A stretch of DNA of 64,000 nt from Streptomyces sp. WZ-12 (GCF_028898845.1 NZ_CP118574.1:1550001-1614000); one strand, 5' to 3'. Positions 15,528 to 23,871 are shown, counted from the stretch's first letter. A program made the numbers and translations. Notes: generated by a model from the letters alone, not told the origin.

Positions 15528-16421
15528 ATGTCCGAGGAAGTGATCCGCTCCTTGTCGGTGGGCGGGGTGTCGTACGCGTACCGGGTGCTGCGGCGGCCGG
15601 AGCGGTGCACCGAGCCCGTGCTGGTGCTCGGCGGTGCGTTGCAGGGGATGTTCGGCTGGCCGCAGATGGACGACAAGCTGGGGCCGGTGACGGAGGTGGT
15701 GACCGCGGATCTGCCCGGGATGGGCGGTGCGGAGCCGCTGCCGCCGGGGCCGAGCGTAGCGGTGCTGTGCGCGGCGATCCTGGGGATCATCGACGATCTC
15801 GGCGCCCCCCGGGTCAACCTCTTCGGCTTCTCCTACGGGGCGGGGCTGGCCTTCGAGTGCGCCCGACGGTTTCCGGGGCGGATCGCCCGGCTCGCGCTGG
15901 GCGGGGTGCCGGCGCACATCAGCAAGGCGCAGGTGGCGCACTGGCGGCGGGCCACGGCGCGACTGACGGAGGGGGACGCCGACGCCTTCGCGACGATGGC
16001 GGCCGAGGGGCTGCTCTGCCGGGACGAGGGCCGGACGGTCGTCCGGCGGGAGCTGGCGTTCCGCTATGTGCGGCGGTCGATGCTCCAGGCGGCGCTGCGC
16101 TCCCCGCACGCGGTGGACTCGCTGCGCCGGGCGCTGACCGACCGCCCGGACTTCTCGGGGGGCCTGTCCGGCATCCCCACCCTCGTCTTCAGCGGTGAGC
16201 ACGACACGGTGACCTCGCCGGCCCGGCAGCGCGATTTCGCGGCGACGATCGCGGGCAGCCGCTTTCTGACCATTCCGGACGCGGACCACTGGGTGGTGCT
16301 GGAACGCCCGGACGAGGTGGCGGAGTTGGCGGCTCGCTTCTTCACGGACCGCCCGTTGGAGACGACGGGCCGGGCGGGCACGCAGAGTGCGGGGACGCGC
16401 GCGGACGCGACCTGTGCATGA
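15528..16421 (+). CDS. Alpha/beta-fold hydrolase, third gene of the ACP-ketosynthase operon
   Basis: A 297-residue alpha/beta hydrolase with a complete triad: Ser102 in FGFSYGAGLA, Asp226 in FSGEHDTV and His254 in DADHWVV. The oxyanion region is LGGALQGMFGW. It has no signal peptide. The ATG at 15528 follows AAGGAAG. Being 50 bases downstream of the ketosynthase on the same strand, it could release or cleave the product from the carrier protein as a type II thioesterase, or form a lactone or ester. That role is inference. The C-terminal 25 residues are Thr/Ala-rich and probably disordered. Confidence 0.85.
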   Translation: MSEEVIRSLSVGGVSYAYRVLRRPERCTEPVLVLGGALQGMFGWPQMDDKLGPVTEVVTADLPGMGGAEPLPPGPSVAVLCAAILGIIDDLGAPRVNLFGFSYGAGLAFECARRFPGRIARLALGGVPAHISKAQVAHWRRATARLTEGDADAFATMAAEGLLCRDEGRTVVRRELAFRYVRRSMLQAALRSPHAVDSLRRALTDRPDFSGGLSGIPTLVFSGEHDTVTSPARQRDFAATIAGSRFLTIPDADHWVVLERPDEVAELAARFFTDRPLETTGRAGTQSAGTRADATCA

Positions 16422-16862
16422 GGAGCGGGCCCGGCGCGACGGATCGTAGCCGGGTGACCGCGTAGCGGCGGGGTCGGTGTCGCCCGGGAGGGGCGGACCG
16501 GCCCCGTCGGGCTGTGAGCCAGGCAACAAACTGCCCTGTTCCGAGGGGCCTTTGAGGGGCCCCGGCGGTGATGCCGGGCACGCGACGTACGTCACGTACG
16601 ACCCGGGCTAGTCGAGTGCGCGGCGGCGCGGCGCCGGAATTTCCGGCCCCATAGCGGACATCTCGCCCGAACACACGAAGATGGGTAGTACACGGCATCA
16701 TTGCCTCCATCCCGGGCCGGCGCTAACCATGTTTCCGGAAGCACCGAGAACGAGCCTGCGGACTCCGCCAGAGCGGCGAGCGCGGGACTGACCCTCGGCC
16801 CCCGAGAAGCCACCGATGGCCATCTCCCCCCGCCACCAAGCCCTGGAAGAGGTCACCTCCGC
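16422..16862 (+). promoter_or_regulatory. Conserved promoter and leader of the first transglycosylase-like gene
   Basis: This 440-base gap has no gene but matches the region upstream of the paralog at 18458. Shared blocks are GGGCACGCGACG.ACGTCACGTACGA near 16573-16605, the pattern GGACAT..CGCC....C.CACGA.GA.GGGTAGTACA at 16656-16692, CATTGCC near 16700, TAACCATG at 16726-16733, and GGAAGAGGTCACC before the ATG. GTAGTAC is 178 bases from the ATG here and 177 in the paralog. This may be a promoter with a long structured 5' leader. Confidence 0.6.
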
Positions 16863-17561
16863 ATGCCGATGCCCAATTTCTCCCTGCCCAGTACCGTCCG
16901 CCTCAGCCGCACGCACAAGATCTCCGCGGCGTTGGTGGCCTCCGCGAGCTGCGCTGCTGCGCTGGCCATGACGGCGGCCCCGAGCCACGCGGACGCCCCC
17001 GCCGCGCGGGCCTCATCCGTCGTGAAGCCGGTCGGCGCCGACGGCCTGCCGGTCGCCGCGAAGGACAACGCCGGTCAGGACAAGGCCCAGGACCACGCGA
17101 TCACCGCGTCGGTCTCGGACGGCCTGAAGGTGACCTCGCTCGACCAGCAGGGTCACGCCGCGCAGCAGGCCGCCAACCGCTCCACGGAGCGCAAGGAGAT
17201 CACCAAGCAGGCGCCGAAGGCCGCCGCGCCGAAGCAGTACACCAACAACCTCGACGGCTGGATCCGCGAGGCCCTGGACATCATGAAGTCCAAGGGCATC
17301 CCCGGCAGCTACCACGGCCTGCACCGCAACATCATGCGGGAGTCCAGCGGCAACCCGTACGCGATCAACAACTGGGACATCAACGCCCGCAACGGCATAC
17401 CCTCCAAGGGTCTGCTGCAGGTGATCCAGCCCACGTTCAACACGTACCACGTCAAGGGCACGCCGCACGACCTGTACGACCCGGTGGCCAACATCACCGC
17501 CGCCGCCAACTACGCGGCCCACCGCTACGGCTCCATCGACAACGTCAACTCCGCCTACTGA
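16863..17561 (+). CDS. Secreted transglycosylase SLT-domain protein (paralog 1)
   Basis: A 232-residue exported protein. Residues 1-44 are a signal peptide (Arg/His n-region, hydrophobic SAALVASASCAAALAMTAA, cleavage near SHA-DA). A linker of about 80 residues rich in Ala/Lys/Gln follows. The C-terminal domain has the soluble lytic transglycosylase signature: NIMRESSGNPYA with catalytic Glu160, then SKGLLQVIQPTFNTYH and ITAAANYAAHRYGSID. It should cleave the MurNAc-GlcNAc bond of peptidoglycan outside the membrane. It is about 75% identical over the catalytic domain to the gene at 18458, with which it shares upstream sequence. GGAAGAGG lies about 10 bases before the ATG. Confidence 0.88.
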   Translation: MPMPNFSLPSTVRLSRTHKISAALVASASCAAALAMTAAPSHADAPAARASSVVKPVGADGLPVAAKDNAGQDKAQDHAITASVSDGLKVTSLDQQGHAAQQAANRSTERKEITKQAPKAAAPKQYTNNLDGWIREALDIMKSKGIPGSYHGLHRNIMRESSGNPYAINNWDINARNGIPSKGLLQVIQPTFNTYHVKGTPHDLYDPVANITAAANYAAHRYGSIDNVNSAY

Positions 17562-17633
17562 GGCACCAGTCCGCGCCGGGACGCCCCCAGGCGACTCCCG
17601 GCCGGCACCCGCGCCGCATCGGCGCGCGCACCC

Positions 17634-17682
17634 CAACGGCAATGGCCCTGCCCGCACTTCGCGGGCAGGGCCATTGCCGTTG
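17634..17682. terminator. Bidirectional terminator, 22-bp perfect stem
   Basis: Perfect 22-bp inverted repeat (CAACGGCAATGGCCCTGCCC and on) with the 5-base loop ACTTC. It lies between the 3' ends of the transglycosylase gene (+) and the His-rich peptide gene (-). Confidence 0.9.
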
Positions 17683-17689
17683 TCGCGTG

Positions 17690-17902
17690 TCAGTACATGT
17701 GGTCATGGCGCGACGGGCCTCCGAAGAGGACGTCGAGCACGTGCCCGGCGATGCGGAGCCCCTCGCGCTCCCGGGGCGTGAGGCGGTGCTGGTGGTGGCC
17801 GTGTTCGCGGTGGTGGTCGACGGGGGCCGCGGCGGCGGCGCCGGTGGCGAGGAATCCGGTGGCGACGAGGCCGGCGAGCACGACGGCGATGCGACGGAAC
17901 AT
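17690..17902 (-). CDS. Small secreted His-rich protein
   Basis: A 70-residue precursor. Residues 1-26 form a signal peptide (MFRRIAVVLAGLVATGFLAT, then GAAAAAP). The mature part of about 44 residues is His-rich (VDHHREHGHHQHRLTPRERE, end SRHDHMY), suggesting metal binding, although no family is recognised. The ATG at 17902 is preceded by AAGGGAG at good spacing. The frame stays open upstream but without coding character. It is a single gene, convergent with the first transglycosylase. Confidence 0.65.
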   Translation of the reverse strand: MFRRIAVVLAGLVATGFLATGAAAAAPVDHHREHGHHQHRLTPREREGLRIAGHVLDVLFGGPSRHDHMY

Positions 17903-18457
17903 GAGCACTCCCTTACGGTGAGTGGTGGTTGTGGGTGGTCTCACTCTCAGGGACCCGCCGTCCCGCCGCCTTTCGACAGCCCGGACGCTGCTACGAACGG
18001 ACGAGCGGCGCCGCCGTATCGATGGACCCGGGGAATCCGACCCCCTTCCGACGCTTCGCGGGGGTGCGAAGTAGGGGGCCGCGGACGGCAATTCGCGATG
18101 TGACCCAGGTAACTCGCAAGGGGTTCAAGGGGGGTCCGCGAGGGCCCCGGGAGGTGACCCCGGGCACGCGACGCACGTCACGTACGAGGCCCACTAGTCG
18201 ACGCCGAGGCGATCCAGGCCCACAAACAAGGGCCCAAAACTATCCCATTCCGGACATTGCGCCTCATCTCACGATGAGGGGTAGTACAGGGGGTCATTGC
18301 CACCCGTCGGGTTGGCCGTTAACCATGGATCTCGTCGCACCGAGAGCGCGCCGCACCTCCCGCCCCCAAGGGCAATCCGCGGCCGAGAACCTCCGGTCCG
18401 AACGCGCCAACGATGGCCGCCTCCCCGTTCCCCGTACCTGGAAGAGGTCACCCCCGC
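17903..18457 (+). promoter_or_regulatory. Conserved promoter and leader of the second transglycosylase-like gene
   Basis: From about 18096 this region repeats the blocks seen before 16863: TGTGACCCAGGTAAC, GGGCACGCGACGCACGTCAC (near 18160-18185), GGACATTGCGCC..CACGATGAGGGGTAGTACA up to about 18289, GTTAACCATGG near 18317, CGATGGCC near 18412, and GGAAGAGGTCACC at 18440. The first 190 bases (17903-18095) hold the promoter side of the His-rich gene and nothing else I can name. Confidence 0.6.
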
Positions 18458-19114
18458 ATGCCTAGTTTCACCCTGCCCCGCGCTGCCCGAATCACCCGCA
18501 TCACCCGTACCCACAAGGTCGCCGTGGCCGTTCTGGCCGCCGCCGGCGCCACCACGGGCCTGGCCGTCACCGCGGCCCCGGGCAACGCCACGAGCACGGC
18601 CGCGCACGCCCCCGCCGCGGTCAAGCCGGTGAACGCCAACGGAATGCCCGCCACGGCCGACAGCGCGACCCAGCGCCCGATCCGCGCCTCCGTCGCGGAC
18701 AACGCGAAGGTCACCGCCGTCGCCCAGCAGGACCGCGCCGCCCAGCAGGCCGCCAGCCGCTCCGCCGACCGCGCGTCCGCCCCGAACAAGTACACCGACA
18801 ACCTCGACGGCTGGATCCGCCAGTCCCTGGACATCATGAAGTCCAAGGGCATCCCCGGCAGCTACGACGGCCTGCACCGCAACATCATGCGGGAGTCCAG
18901 CGGCAACCCCAACGCCCAGAACGACTGGGACATCAACGCCAAGAACGGCATACCCTCCAAGGGCCTGCTCCAGGTGATCCAGCCCACGTTCGACACCTAC
19001 CACGTGTCCGGCACCGCCGATAAGCTCACCGACCCGGTGGCCAACATCACCGCCGCCGCCAACTACGCGGCCCACCGCTACGGCTCCATCGACAACGTCA
19101 ACTCGGCGTACTGA
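18458..19114 (+). CDS. Secreted transglycosylase SLT-domain protein (paralog 2)
   Basis: A 218-residue paralog of the protein at 16863, with the same architecture: signal peptide to about residue 43 (KVAVAVLAAAGATTGLAVTA), a shorter Ala/Gln linker, then the lytic transglycosylase domain. NIMRESSGNPNA carries catalytic Glu146, followed by SKGLLQVIQPTFDTYH and the identical C-terminus RYGSIDNVNSAY. The conserved end and shared upstream region point to a tandem-type duplication with the His-rich gene caught between. The linker and signal peptide have diverged much more than the enzyme domain. It probably remodels peptidoglycan during growth or spore germination. Confidence 0.88.
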   Translation: MPSFTLPRAARITRITRTHKVAVAVLAAAGATTGLAVTAAPGNATSTAAHAPAAVKPVNANGMPATADSATQRPIRASVADNAKVTAVAQQDRAAQQAASRSADRASAPNKYTDNLDGWIRQSLDIMKSKGIPGSYDGLHRNIMRESSGNPNAQNDWDINAKNGIPSKGLLQVIQPTFDTYHVSGTADKLTDPVANITAAANYAAHRYGSIDNVNSAY

Positions 19115-19226
19115 GCCACCGTCGATGACGGACGTGACGCACCACGCGCACGACAACACGACCCGGCGGGGTCGATAGAGAGAACCGGCGAAGCGGCGAC
19201 ATGGCGCGTTCGCCGCTGAGCGGACG

Positions 19227-19257
19227 AGGGTCCCGGCAGTGCAACTGCCGGGACCCT
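19227..19257 (+). terminator. Terminator after the second transglycosylase gene
   Basis: Perfect 14-bp stem AGGGTCCCGGCAGT with its complement and a 3-base loop, about 110 bases after the stop codon. Confidence 0.75.
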
Positions 19258-19452
19258 TCGTCATGTGCCACAGCGCCCACAGCGAGGGCCCGTGGAGGCA
19301 GCCCAGACGGGTGAGATGGCCCGGCCGGACGGCGGACCGCGAGCCTGTTGAGCCATGGAACCTGCCAATTCAGCGTATAAGTCATTTCATCGGCAGATTC
19401 CTGCTCAAAAGCTGCCGGCACTGACTCGACCGAAGTCCTTCGGAGGCACGCG
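19258..19452. other. Remainder of the gap before the GH25 gene
   Basis: Together with the terminator this completes a 338-base stretch without genes (19115-19452). GTATAAG at about 19374-19380 is an AT-rich spot that could be a -10 element for the lysozyme gene, but no matching -35 is convincing. GGAGG precedes the ATG. Confidence 0.3.
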
Positions 19453-20337
19453 ATGCCCTTGCGCAGATCCGCACCGGCCCGGCGCACGGTCCGCCTGGCG
19501 GCCGGCTCTCTCGTCTCACTCGTCACCGTGCTCGCACTGCCCCTCACGCTGCCCGACACCGCGACCGCCACGCCGGAGGCCGGGAAGACCCCCGCCCACC
19601 CCGAGCAGGACTGGATGGGCTCGACCATCACCGAGCACGAGGGCGTCGAACGCTCCGGCGGTTCGGAACCGCGCGGGGCCTGGTCGCACAAGACCGTGGC
19701 CGGCGTCGACGTCTCCAGTCACAACCGCAACGTCGGCTGGGGGAAGCTGCGGCGGATGGGCGTGCGGTTCGCCTACGTCAAGGCCACCGAGGGGACCAGC
19801 TACAAGAACCCCTACTTCAACCAGCAGTACCGCGGCTCGTACCACGCCGGCATGATCCACGGCGCATACCACTTCGCACTGCCCGACCACTCCGGCGGCG
19901 CCTCGCAGGCGCGGTTCTTCGCGCACGAGGGCGGTGGTTGGTCAGCGGACGGCCGGACCCTGCCGGGCGCGCTCGACATGGAGTACAACCCCTATGGCGC
20001 GACCTGCTACGGCAAGTCCCATGGGGAGATGGTCCGTTGGATCGCCGACTTCGTGCGCGCCTACCGGGCGGAGACCGGGCGGGACGCGGTGATCTACACC
20101 TCGACGAACTGGTGGAAGCGGTGCACCGGCAACTCCGGCCGGTTCGGGCGGACCAACCCGCTGTGGATCCCGCGCTACGGCCCGTCCGTGGGGAGCCTGC
20201 CGGCCGGGTGGCGGTTCCACAGCATCTGGCAGCACACCTCCTCGGGGCACACCGTCGGCGACCACAACCGGTTCAACGGCCCGCTCAGCAGGCTGAAGGT
20301 GCTGGCCAACGGCGCTACCGGCGAGGACGACGACTGA
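19453..20337 (+). CDS. Secreted GH25 lysozyme (1,4-beta-N-acetylmuramidase)
   Basis: A 294-residue exported muramidase. A twin-Arg-flavoured signal peptide (RRSAPARRTVRLAAGSLVSL, cleavage near TATA-TPEA) is followed by the GH25 barrel: VAGVDVSSHNRNV with Asp86, RFAYVKATEGTSYKNPYF, GAYHFALPDHSGGASQARFF, and the catalytic pair Asp175/Glu177 in ALDMEYNPYG. WIPRYG and IWQHTSSG close the barrel. It hydrolyses peptidoglycan glycan strands, as in the cellosyl-type muramidases of Streptomyces. Size and domain content match single-domain members. The ATG at 19453 follows GGAGG. It continues the run of cell-wall enzymes from 16.8 kb. Confidence 0.92.
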   Translation: MPLRRSAPARRTVRLAAGSLVSLVTVLALPLTLPDTATATPEAGKTPAHPEQDWMGSTITEHEGVERSGGSEPRGAWSHKTVAGVDVSSHNRNVGWGKLRRMGVRFAYVKATEGTSYKNPYFNQQYRGSYHAGMIHGAYHFALPDHSGGASQARFFAHEGGGWSADGRTLPGALDMEYNPYGATCYGKSHGEMVRWIADFVRAYRAETGRDAVIYTSTNWWKRCTGNSGRFGRTNPLWIPRYGPSVGSLPAGWRFHSIWQHTSSGHTVGDHNRFNGPLSRLKVLANGATGEDDD

Positions 20338-20465
20338 GCCGAAAAGGCACATCTGTACTGGCGGAAGGCGCGTACAACCATCCCCGTCCGGCCGGTGTCC
20401 AACACGGTGCATCCATCACAGCGGTGCATGACCACGCGACGGACACCACCTGACGGGGGTTTTCC

Positions 20466-20915
20466 ATGCAGCGTTCTTCTCTCATCGCCGGTTCCGCGGC
20501 CCTGGCTCTGGCGGGCGTCGCCACCATGGGCCTGGCCACCACCGCCTCGGCCGCACCGGCACCCGGCGCGTACAACGGGGCGTGCGGCAGCGGGTACGGC
20601 GTGGTGAATTCCGTACCGGTCGCCGGGAAGGGGACCGTCTATCTCACGTACAGCGCGAAAACCGGAAAGAACTGTGTGGTGACGGTCCGGAAGGCGCCCG
20701 GGAAGCCGGTGTTGGTGCGCGCCGCCCTCGGGCCGTCGGACCACAGTTCGCGACCGGTGGTCGACAGCGGGCAGTACACCACGTACGCCGGGCCGGTCTA
20801 TCTCGCGGCGAAGGGGCGGTGCGTGGACTGGGGCGGGACCATCGAGAAGGTGAGCGCGAGCGTCGCCGACTCGAACTGCGGGCGGCTGGCGCCCGGGATC
20901 GTGGCCAGCCACTGA
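20466..20915 (+). CDS. Spore-associated protein A-like secreted protein
   Basis: A 149-residue exported protein resembling SapA, a coat protein of Streptomyces spores. The signal peptide is MQRSSLIAGSAALALAGVAT to about residue 30 (TASA-AP). The mature part has the SapA pattern: YNGACGSGYGVVNSVPV, GTVYLTYSAKTGKNCVVTVR, YTTYAGPVYLAAKGRCVDWG and a last Cys in ADSNCGR, giving four cysteines likely to form two disulfides. GGGGGTTTTCC with a weak ribosome site precedes the ATG. Assignment rests on the overall pattern recalled for SapA; the molecular function of that family is unknown. Confidence 0.75.
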   Translation: MQRSSLIAGSAALALAGVATMGLATTASAAPAPGAYNGACGSGYGVVNSVPVAGKGTVYLTYSAKTGKNCVVTVRKAPGKPVLVRAALGPSDHSSRPVVDSGQYTTYAGPVYLAAKGRCVDWGGTIEKVSASVADSNCGRLAPGIVASH

Positions 20916-20930
20916 ACTTGTCTTATTGGT

Positions 20931-21142
20931 AAGGGAGTTCACTAGCCAACCGGTGGGTCGCACCCGTGCGGTTTCGTCGGTGAAGGCGGCGGCCTGGGTA
21001 CGGCCCCGCAGTCCCGGCTTGACGCAGGTGCGGCCCACGTCGGCATGCGTGGCCCCTGTGGTCGCCAATGGCGCCACGACCTCCCGTCCCTCAGACCGAC
21101 CATCCGGCCCTTGGACGGGAGTCGGCTTGCGTGAACTCCCTT
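20931..21142. mobile_element. Candidate MITE-like remnant with 12-bp terminal inverted repeats
   Basis: AAGGGAGTTCAC at 20931-20942 is exactly inverted as GTGAACTCCCTT at 21131-21142. The 212 bases they enclose contain no intact gene. A minus-strand frame inside reads as protein-like (ADVGRTCVKPGLRGRTQAAA), perhaps a transposase or other remnant. No clear target-site duplication is visible, so it could also be a chance inverted repeat. Confidence 0.35.
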
Positions 21143-21208
21143 TAACTTCCGGCGCTTTGTATGGGGTTTTTTACAACTCCAGGCACATGAACATGTCTTG
21201 ATGTTCGA

Positions 21209-22294
21209 TCAGTTGGACTCTGGTGCTGGCCCGGTGCTCTCGCGGGTTTCCAGGTGCGGGAGTTCGCCCTCGGTCGTGCGGGGTGGGCCGCCGTCGAGGA
21301 GGGTGAGGAGTTCGGTGGCCGCGAGTCGGCCGAAGCCCGCGGTGTCGCGGACCAGCGCGGTGAGCGGGGGGTGGGCGACGCGGCACAGCGGGGAGTCGTC
21401 CCAGGCGACGAGGGAGAGGCGGCCCGGGACGGGGATGCCGCGGCGGGCGGCGACCGCGGCGCCGGCGAACGCCATCACGTCGTTGTCGTAGACGATCGCG
21501 GTGGGGGGCGCGGCCTCGTCGAGCAGGCGGCGGGTCGCCTCGGCGCCCTCCGCGTCGGAGTAGTCGGTGGTGATCGAGCGGACCTGTGTCGCGTCGAGGC
21601 CGCGGCGGGTGGCCTCGGTGCGCAGGGAGTGGATCCGACGGGCGGTGTGGGCGAGTTCGGGAAGGCCGGCGACGTGCACGATGCGGCGGTGGCCGAGGCC
21701 GTGCAGATGGTCCAGGATCCGGGCCATGGCCGCGGCGTCGTCGGCCCAGACGGTGGAGAGCAGCGGGGCGGCGGTCGGCTCGGGCGGGTCCGGGGCGGGG
21801 CCACCGACGGCGACGGCGGGTAGGCCGAGGGCGGCCAGCAGTGCGGGGCGGGGGTCGTCGGTGCGGGGGTCGACGACGAGCACGCCGTCCACCCGGTGTT
21901 CGGCCCACCAGCGGCGGTAGAGCGCGCACTCGGTGTCGAGGTCCTCGACGACCTGGAAGAGCAGCGCGGTCCGTCGGGCGGAGAGCACTTCCTGGATGCC
22001 GGAGACGAGTTGGAGGAAGAAGGACTCCACGCCGAGGGTGCGGGCCGGGCGGGCCAGTACCAGGCCCAGGCAGCCGGCGCGTTCACCGGAGAGGGCACGG
22101 GCGGCGCTGTTGGCCTGCCAGCCCAGTTCGTCGGCGACCCGGCGGATCCGGGCGCGGGTGTCGTCGGAGACGCCCGGCCGGTCGTTGAGGGCGAAGGAGA
22201 CCGCGCTTTCGGAGACGCCGGCGCGCCGGGCGATGTCCTTGATCGTCGGGCGGCGGGCCGGCTTGCGGCGGGCCGCCTCACCGGGCGCTGTCAT
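21209..22294 (-). CDS. LacI-family transcriptional repressor of the adjacent sugar operon
   Basis: A 361-residue LacI/GalR regulator. The DNA-binding headpiece is RRPTIKDIARRAGVSESAVS then FALNDRPGVSDDTRARIRRV with the hinge NSAARALSGERAGCLGLVLA. The periplasmic-binding-like effector domain follows, including TAIVYDNDVMAFAGAAVAAR and SLVAWDDSPLCRVAHPPLTA. The ATG at 22294 is behind GAGGAG. It is divergent from a sugar ABC operon, with a perfect 7-bp arm palindrome overlapping the promoter at 22423-22442. It therefore probably represses that operon until a sugar, likely a mannoside or manno-oligosaccharide given the enzymes, binds. Confidence 0.92.
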   Translation of the reverse strand: MTAPGEAARRKPARRPTIKDIARRAGVSESAVSFALNDRPGVSDDTRARIRRVADELGWQANSAARALSGERAGCLGLVLARPARTLGVESFFLQLVSGIQEVLSARRTALLFQVVEDLDTECALYRRWWAEHRVDGVLVVDPRTDDPRPALLAALGLPAVAVGGPAPDPPEPTAAPLLSTVWADDAAAMARILDHLHGLGHRRIVHVAGLPELAHTARRIHSLRTEATRRGLDATQVRSITTDYSDAEGAEATRRLLDEAAPPTAIVYDNDVMAFAGAAVAARRGIPVPGRLSLVAWDDSPLCRVAHPPLTALVRDTAGFGRLAATELLTLLDGGPPRTTEGELPHLETRESTGPAPESN

Positions 22295-22415
22295 CGCGGG
22301 CTCCTCGGGGCCGAACCGCAGGGGTGTCGACAGTCTGATCAGGGCGGCCGGGACTGTCAAACAATGCCCGGCGCTCCGGGGCAGTGCTCCTCAAAATCCT
22401 TGCGGTACCGGGGTG

Positions 22416-22442
22416 TTGACACCTACTAAATCGCATTAGTAG
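22416..22442 (+). promoter_or_regulatory. Promoter of the sugar operon overlapped by a LacI-type operator
   Basis: TTGACA at 22416-22421 is a perfect -35. CTACTAAATCGCATTAGTAG at 22423-22442 is a 20-bp palindrome with 7-bp perfect arms that fills the spacer and the expected -10. A repressor bound there would block RNA polymerase. It lies between the divergent LacI gene and the binding-protein gene. Confidence 0.75.
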
Positions 22443-22567
22443 CGTCGGCCGCGGCGCGATCCGGAGCCGTGGAAACCGTGACGGGGAACCGGATCCGGGC
22501 GCCGCGATGACCTGCGACAGATATCTGGTCCGAGCACTTCCGAGCACTTGTAGCCAAGGAGCCGGCC

Positions 22568-23863
22568 ATGCATCGTCATTCCCGTCGGACACCCGCCGCC
22601 ACTGCGGTTCTCGCCGCCTCGGTGCTCCTGCTGTCCGGGTGCGGCGGTGCGGACGGCGGCGGGGACATCGACAGCGCGACGGGGAAGGTGGCGGGTCAGG
22701 TCACCTTCCAGACGTGGAATCTCAAGGCGCGTTTTGAGAAGTATTTCGACGGGGTCATCGCGGAGTTCGAGAAGAAGTACCCGGGCACCACGGTGAAGTG
22801 GATCGATCAGCCGGCCGAGGGGTATCCGCAGAAGTTGAGCGCGGACGCGGCCGCCGGCACGCTGCCGGACGTGGTCAATGTGTCACCGGACCTGGCCTAT
22901 CCGCTGGCGAAGGCCGGGCTGGCGCTCAATGTCGGTAAGGCGGCCGGGAAATACCGGGGCGAGTATCTGGACGGCGCCTGGAAGAGCAATGAGATGCCGG
23001 GGTTGTCGGGCGTCTACGCCTTCCCGTGGTATCTCAACACCGGCCCGATGTTCTACAACAAGGGCCTGTTCCGGAAGGCCGGGTTGGATCCGGAGAAACC
23101 GCCGACCACCTATGACCGGCTGTTCGCGGACGCCCTCGCCATGGCCCGTAACAGCGACCGGAAGATCGCCATGCTGGCCAGCACGCCGTCGATCGAGGAC
23201 TTCGGCCGCTACGGCGTCCACCTGATGAACGCGCAGGGCACCGCGTTCACCTTCAACGAGCCCAAGGGCGTCCAACTCCTCACCCGTTACAATGAGTTGT
23301 ACGCGGCCGGCGCGCTGGACTCGCAGGCGCTCACGGCCGTCGCCGAGTCGGCGGGGCGGAAGTTCGAGCAGCAGTCGGTGGCGATGAATCCGGGCAGCGC
23401 GCTGGACCTGGCGAATTTCAAACGGGACGCGCCGGGCCTCTACAAGAACATCGGGATCACCGATGCCGTCAACAACACCGGAAAGGCCAATATGTATGTG
23501 CAGGGCCTGATGGTGAGCGCGCGGAGCAAGGTGAAGCCGGCGGCGGTGGCGCTCGCGCACTTCGTGACCGACCGGCGGCACCAGATGGCGTTCGCGCAAC
23601 AGGTCGCGGTCTTCCCCAGCAGCGCGGGGGCGTTGGACGATCCGTACTTCACCAAAGAGGACGGTACGGACGCCACCCGGGTGCGGGTGGCGGCGGCGAA
23701 ATCCCTGAAGAGCGCGGTGAATTACACCCCGGTGCTGCTCAGCGACCAGATGAAGACGGTGCTGCGCAATGCGGTCGCCCGCGCGCTGCAGGGCAAGCAG
23801 TCGCCGCAGCAGGCGCTGGACTCCGCGGCCAGTGAATGCAATCGCCTGCTGAAGACCGGCTGA
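22568..23863 (+). CDS. Sugar ABC transporter substrate-binding lipoprotein
   Basis: A 431-residue extracellular solute-binding protein of family 1 (carbohydrates). The signal peptide ends in the lipobox LLLSGCGG, so Cys is lipidated and the protein is tethered outside the membrane. QVTFQTWNLKARFEKYFDGV, TTVKWIDQPAEGYPQKLSAD and GLSGVYAFPWYLNTGPMFYN are typical of this class. It starts the operon, with two permeases 8 bases downstream and beyond. No ATPase gene is present in the cluster, as usual in Streptomyces where the shared ATPase MsiK serves many sugar transporters. The glycosidases downstream suggest manno-oligosaccharide uptake. Confidence 0.92.
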   Translation: MHRHSRRTPAATAVLAASVLLLSGCGGADGGGDIDSATGKVAGQVTFQTWNLKARFEKYFDGVIAEFEKKYPGTTVKWIDQPAEGYPQKLSADAAAGTLPDVVNVSPDLAYPLAKAGLALNVGKAAGKYRGEYLDGAWKSNEMPGLSGVYAFPWYLNTGPMFYNKGLFRKAGLDPEKPPTTYDRLFADALAMARNSDRKIAMLASTPSIEDFGRYGVHLMNAQGTAFTFNEPKGVQLLTRYNELYAAGALDSQALTAVAESAGRKFEQQSVAMNPGSALDLANFKRDAPGLYKNIGITDAVNNTGKANMYVQGLMVSARSKVKPAAVALAHFVTDRRHQMAFAQQVAVFPSSAGALDDPYFTKEDGTDATRVRVAAAKSLKSAVNYTPVLLSDQMKTVLRNAVARALQGKQSPQQALDSAASECNRLLKTG

Positions 23864-23871
23864 GGCCGGGG

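Noticed and set aside
16500..16862. c-di-AMP (ydaO) riboswitch before the transglycosylase genes
   Set aside because: The typical GAACCCGUCAGCUNACCUC-like core could not be found, so the conserved leader is reported without naming it.
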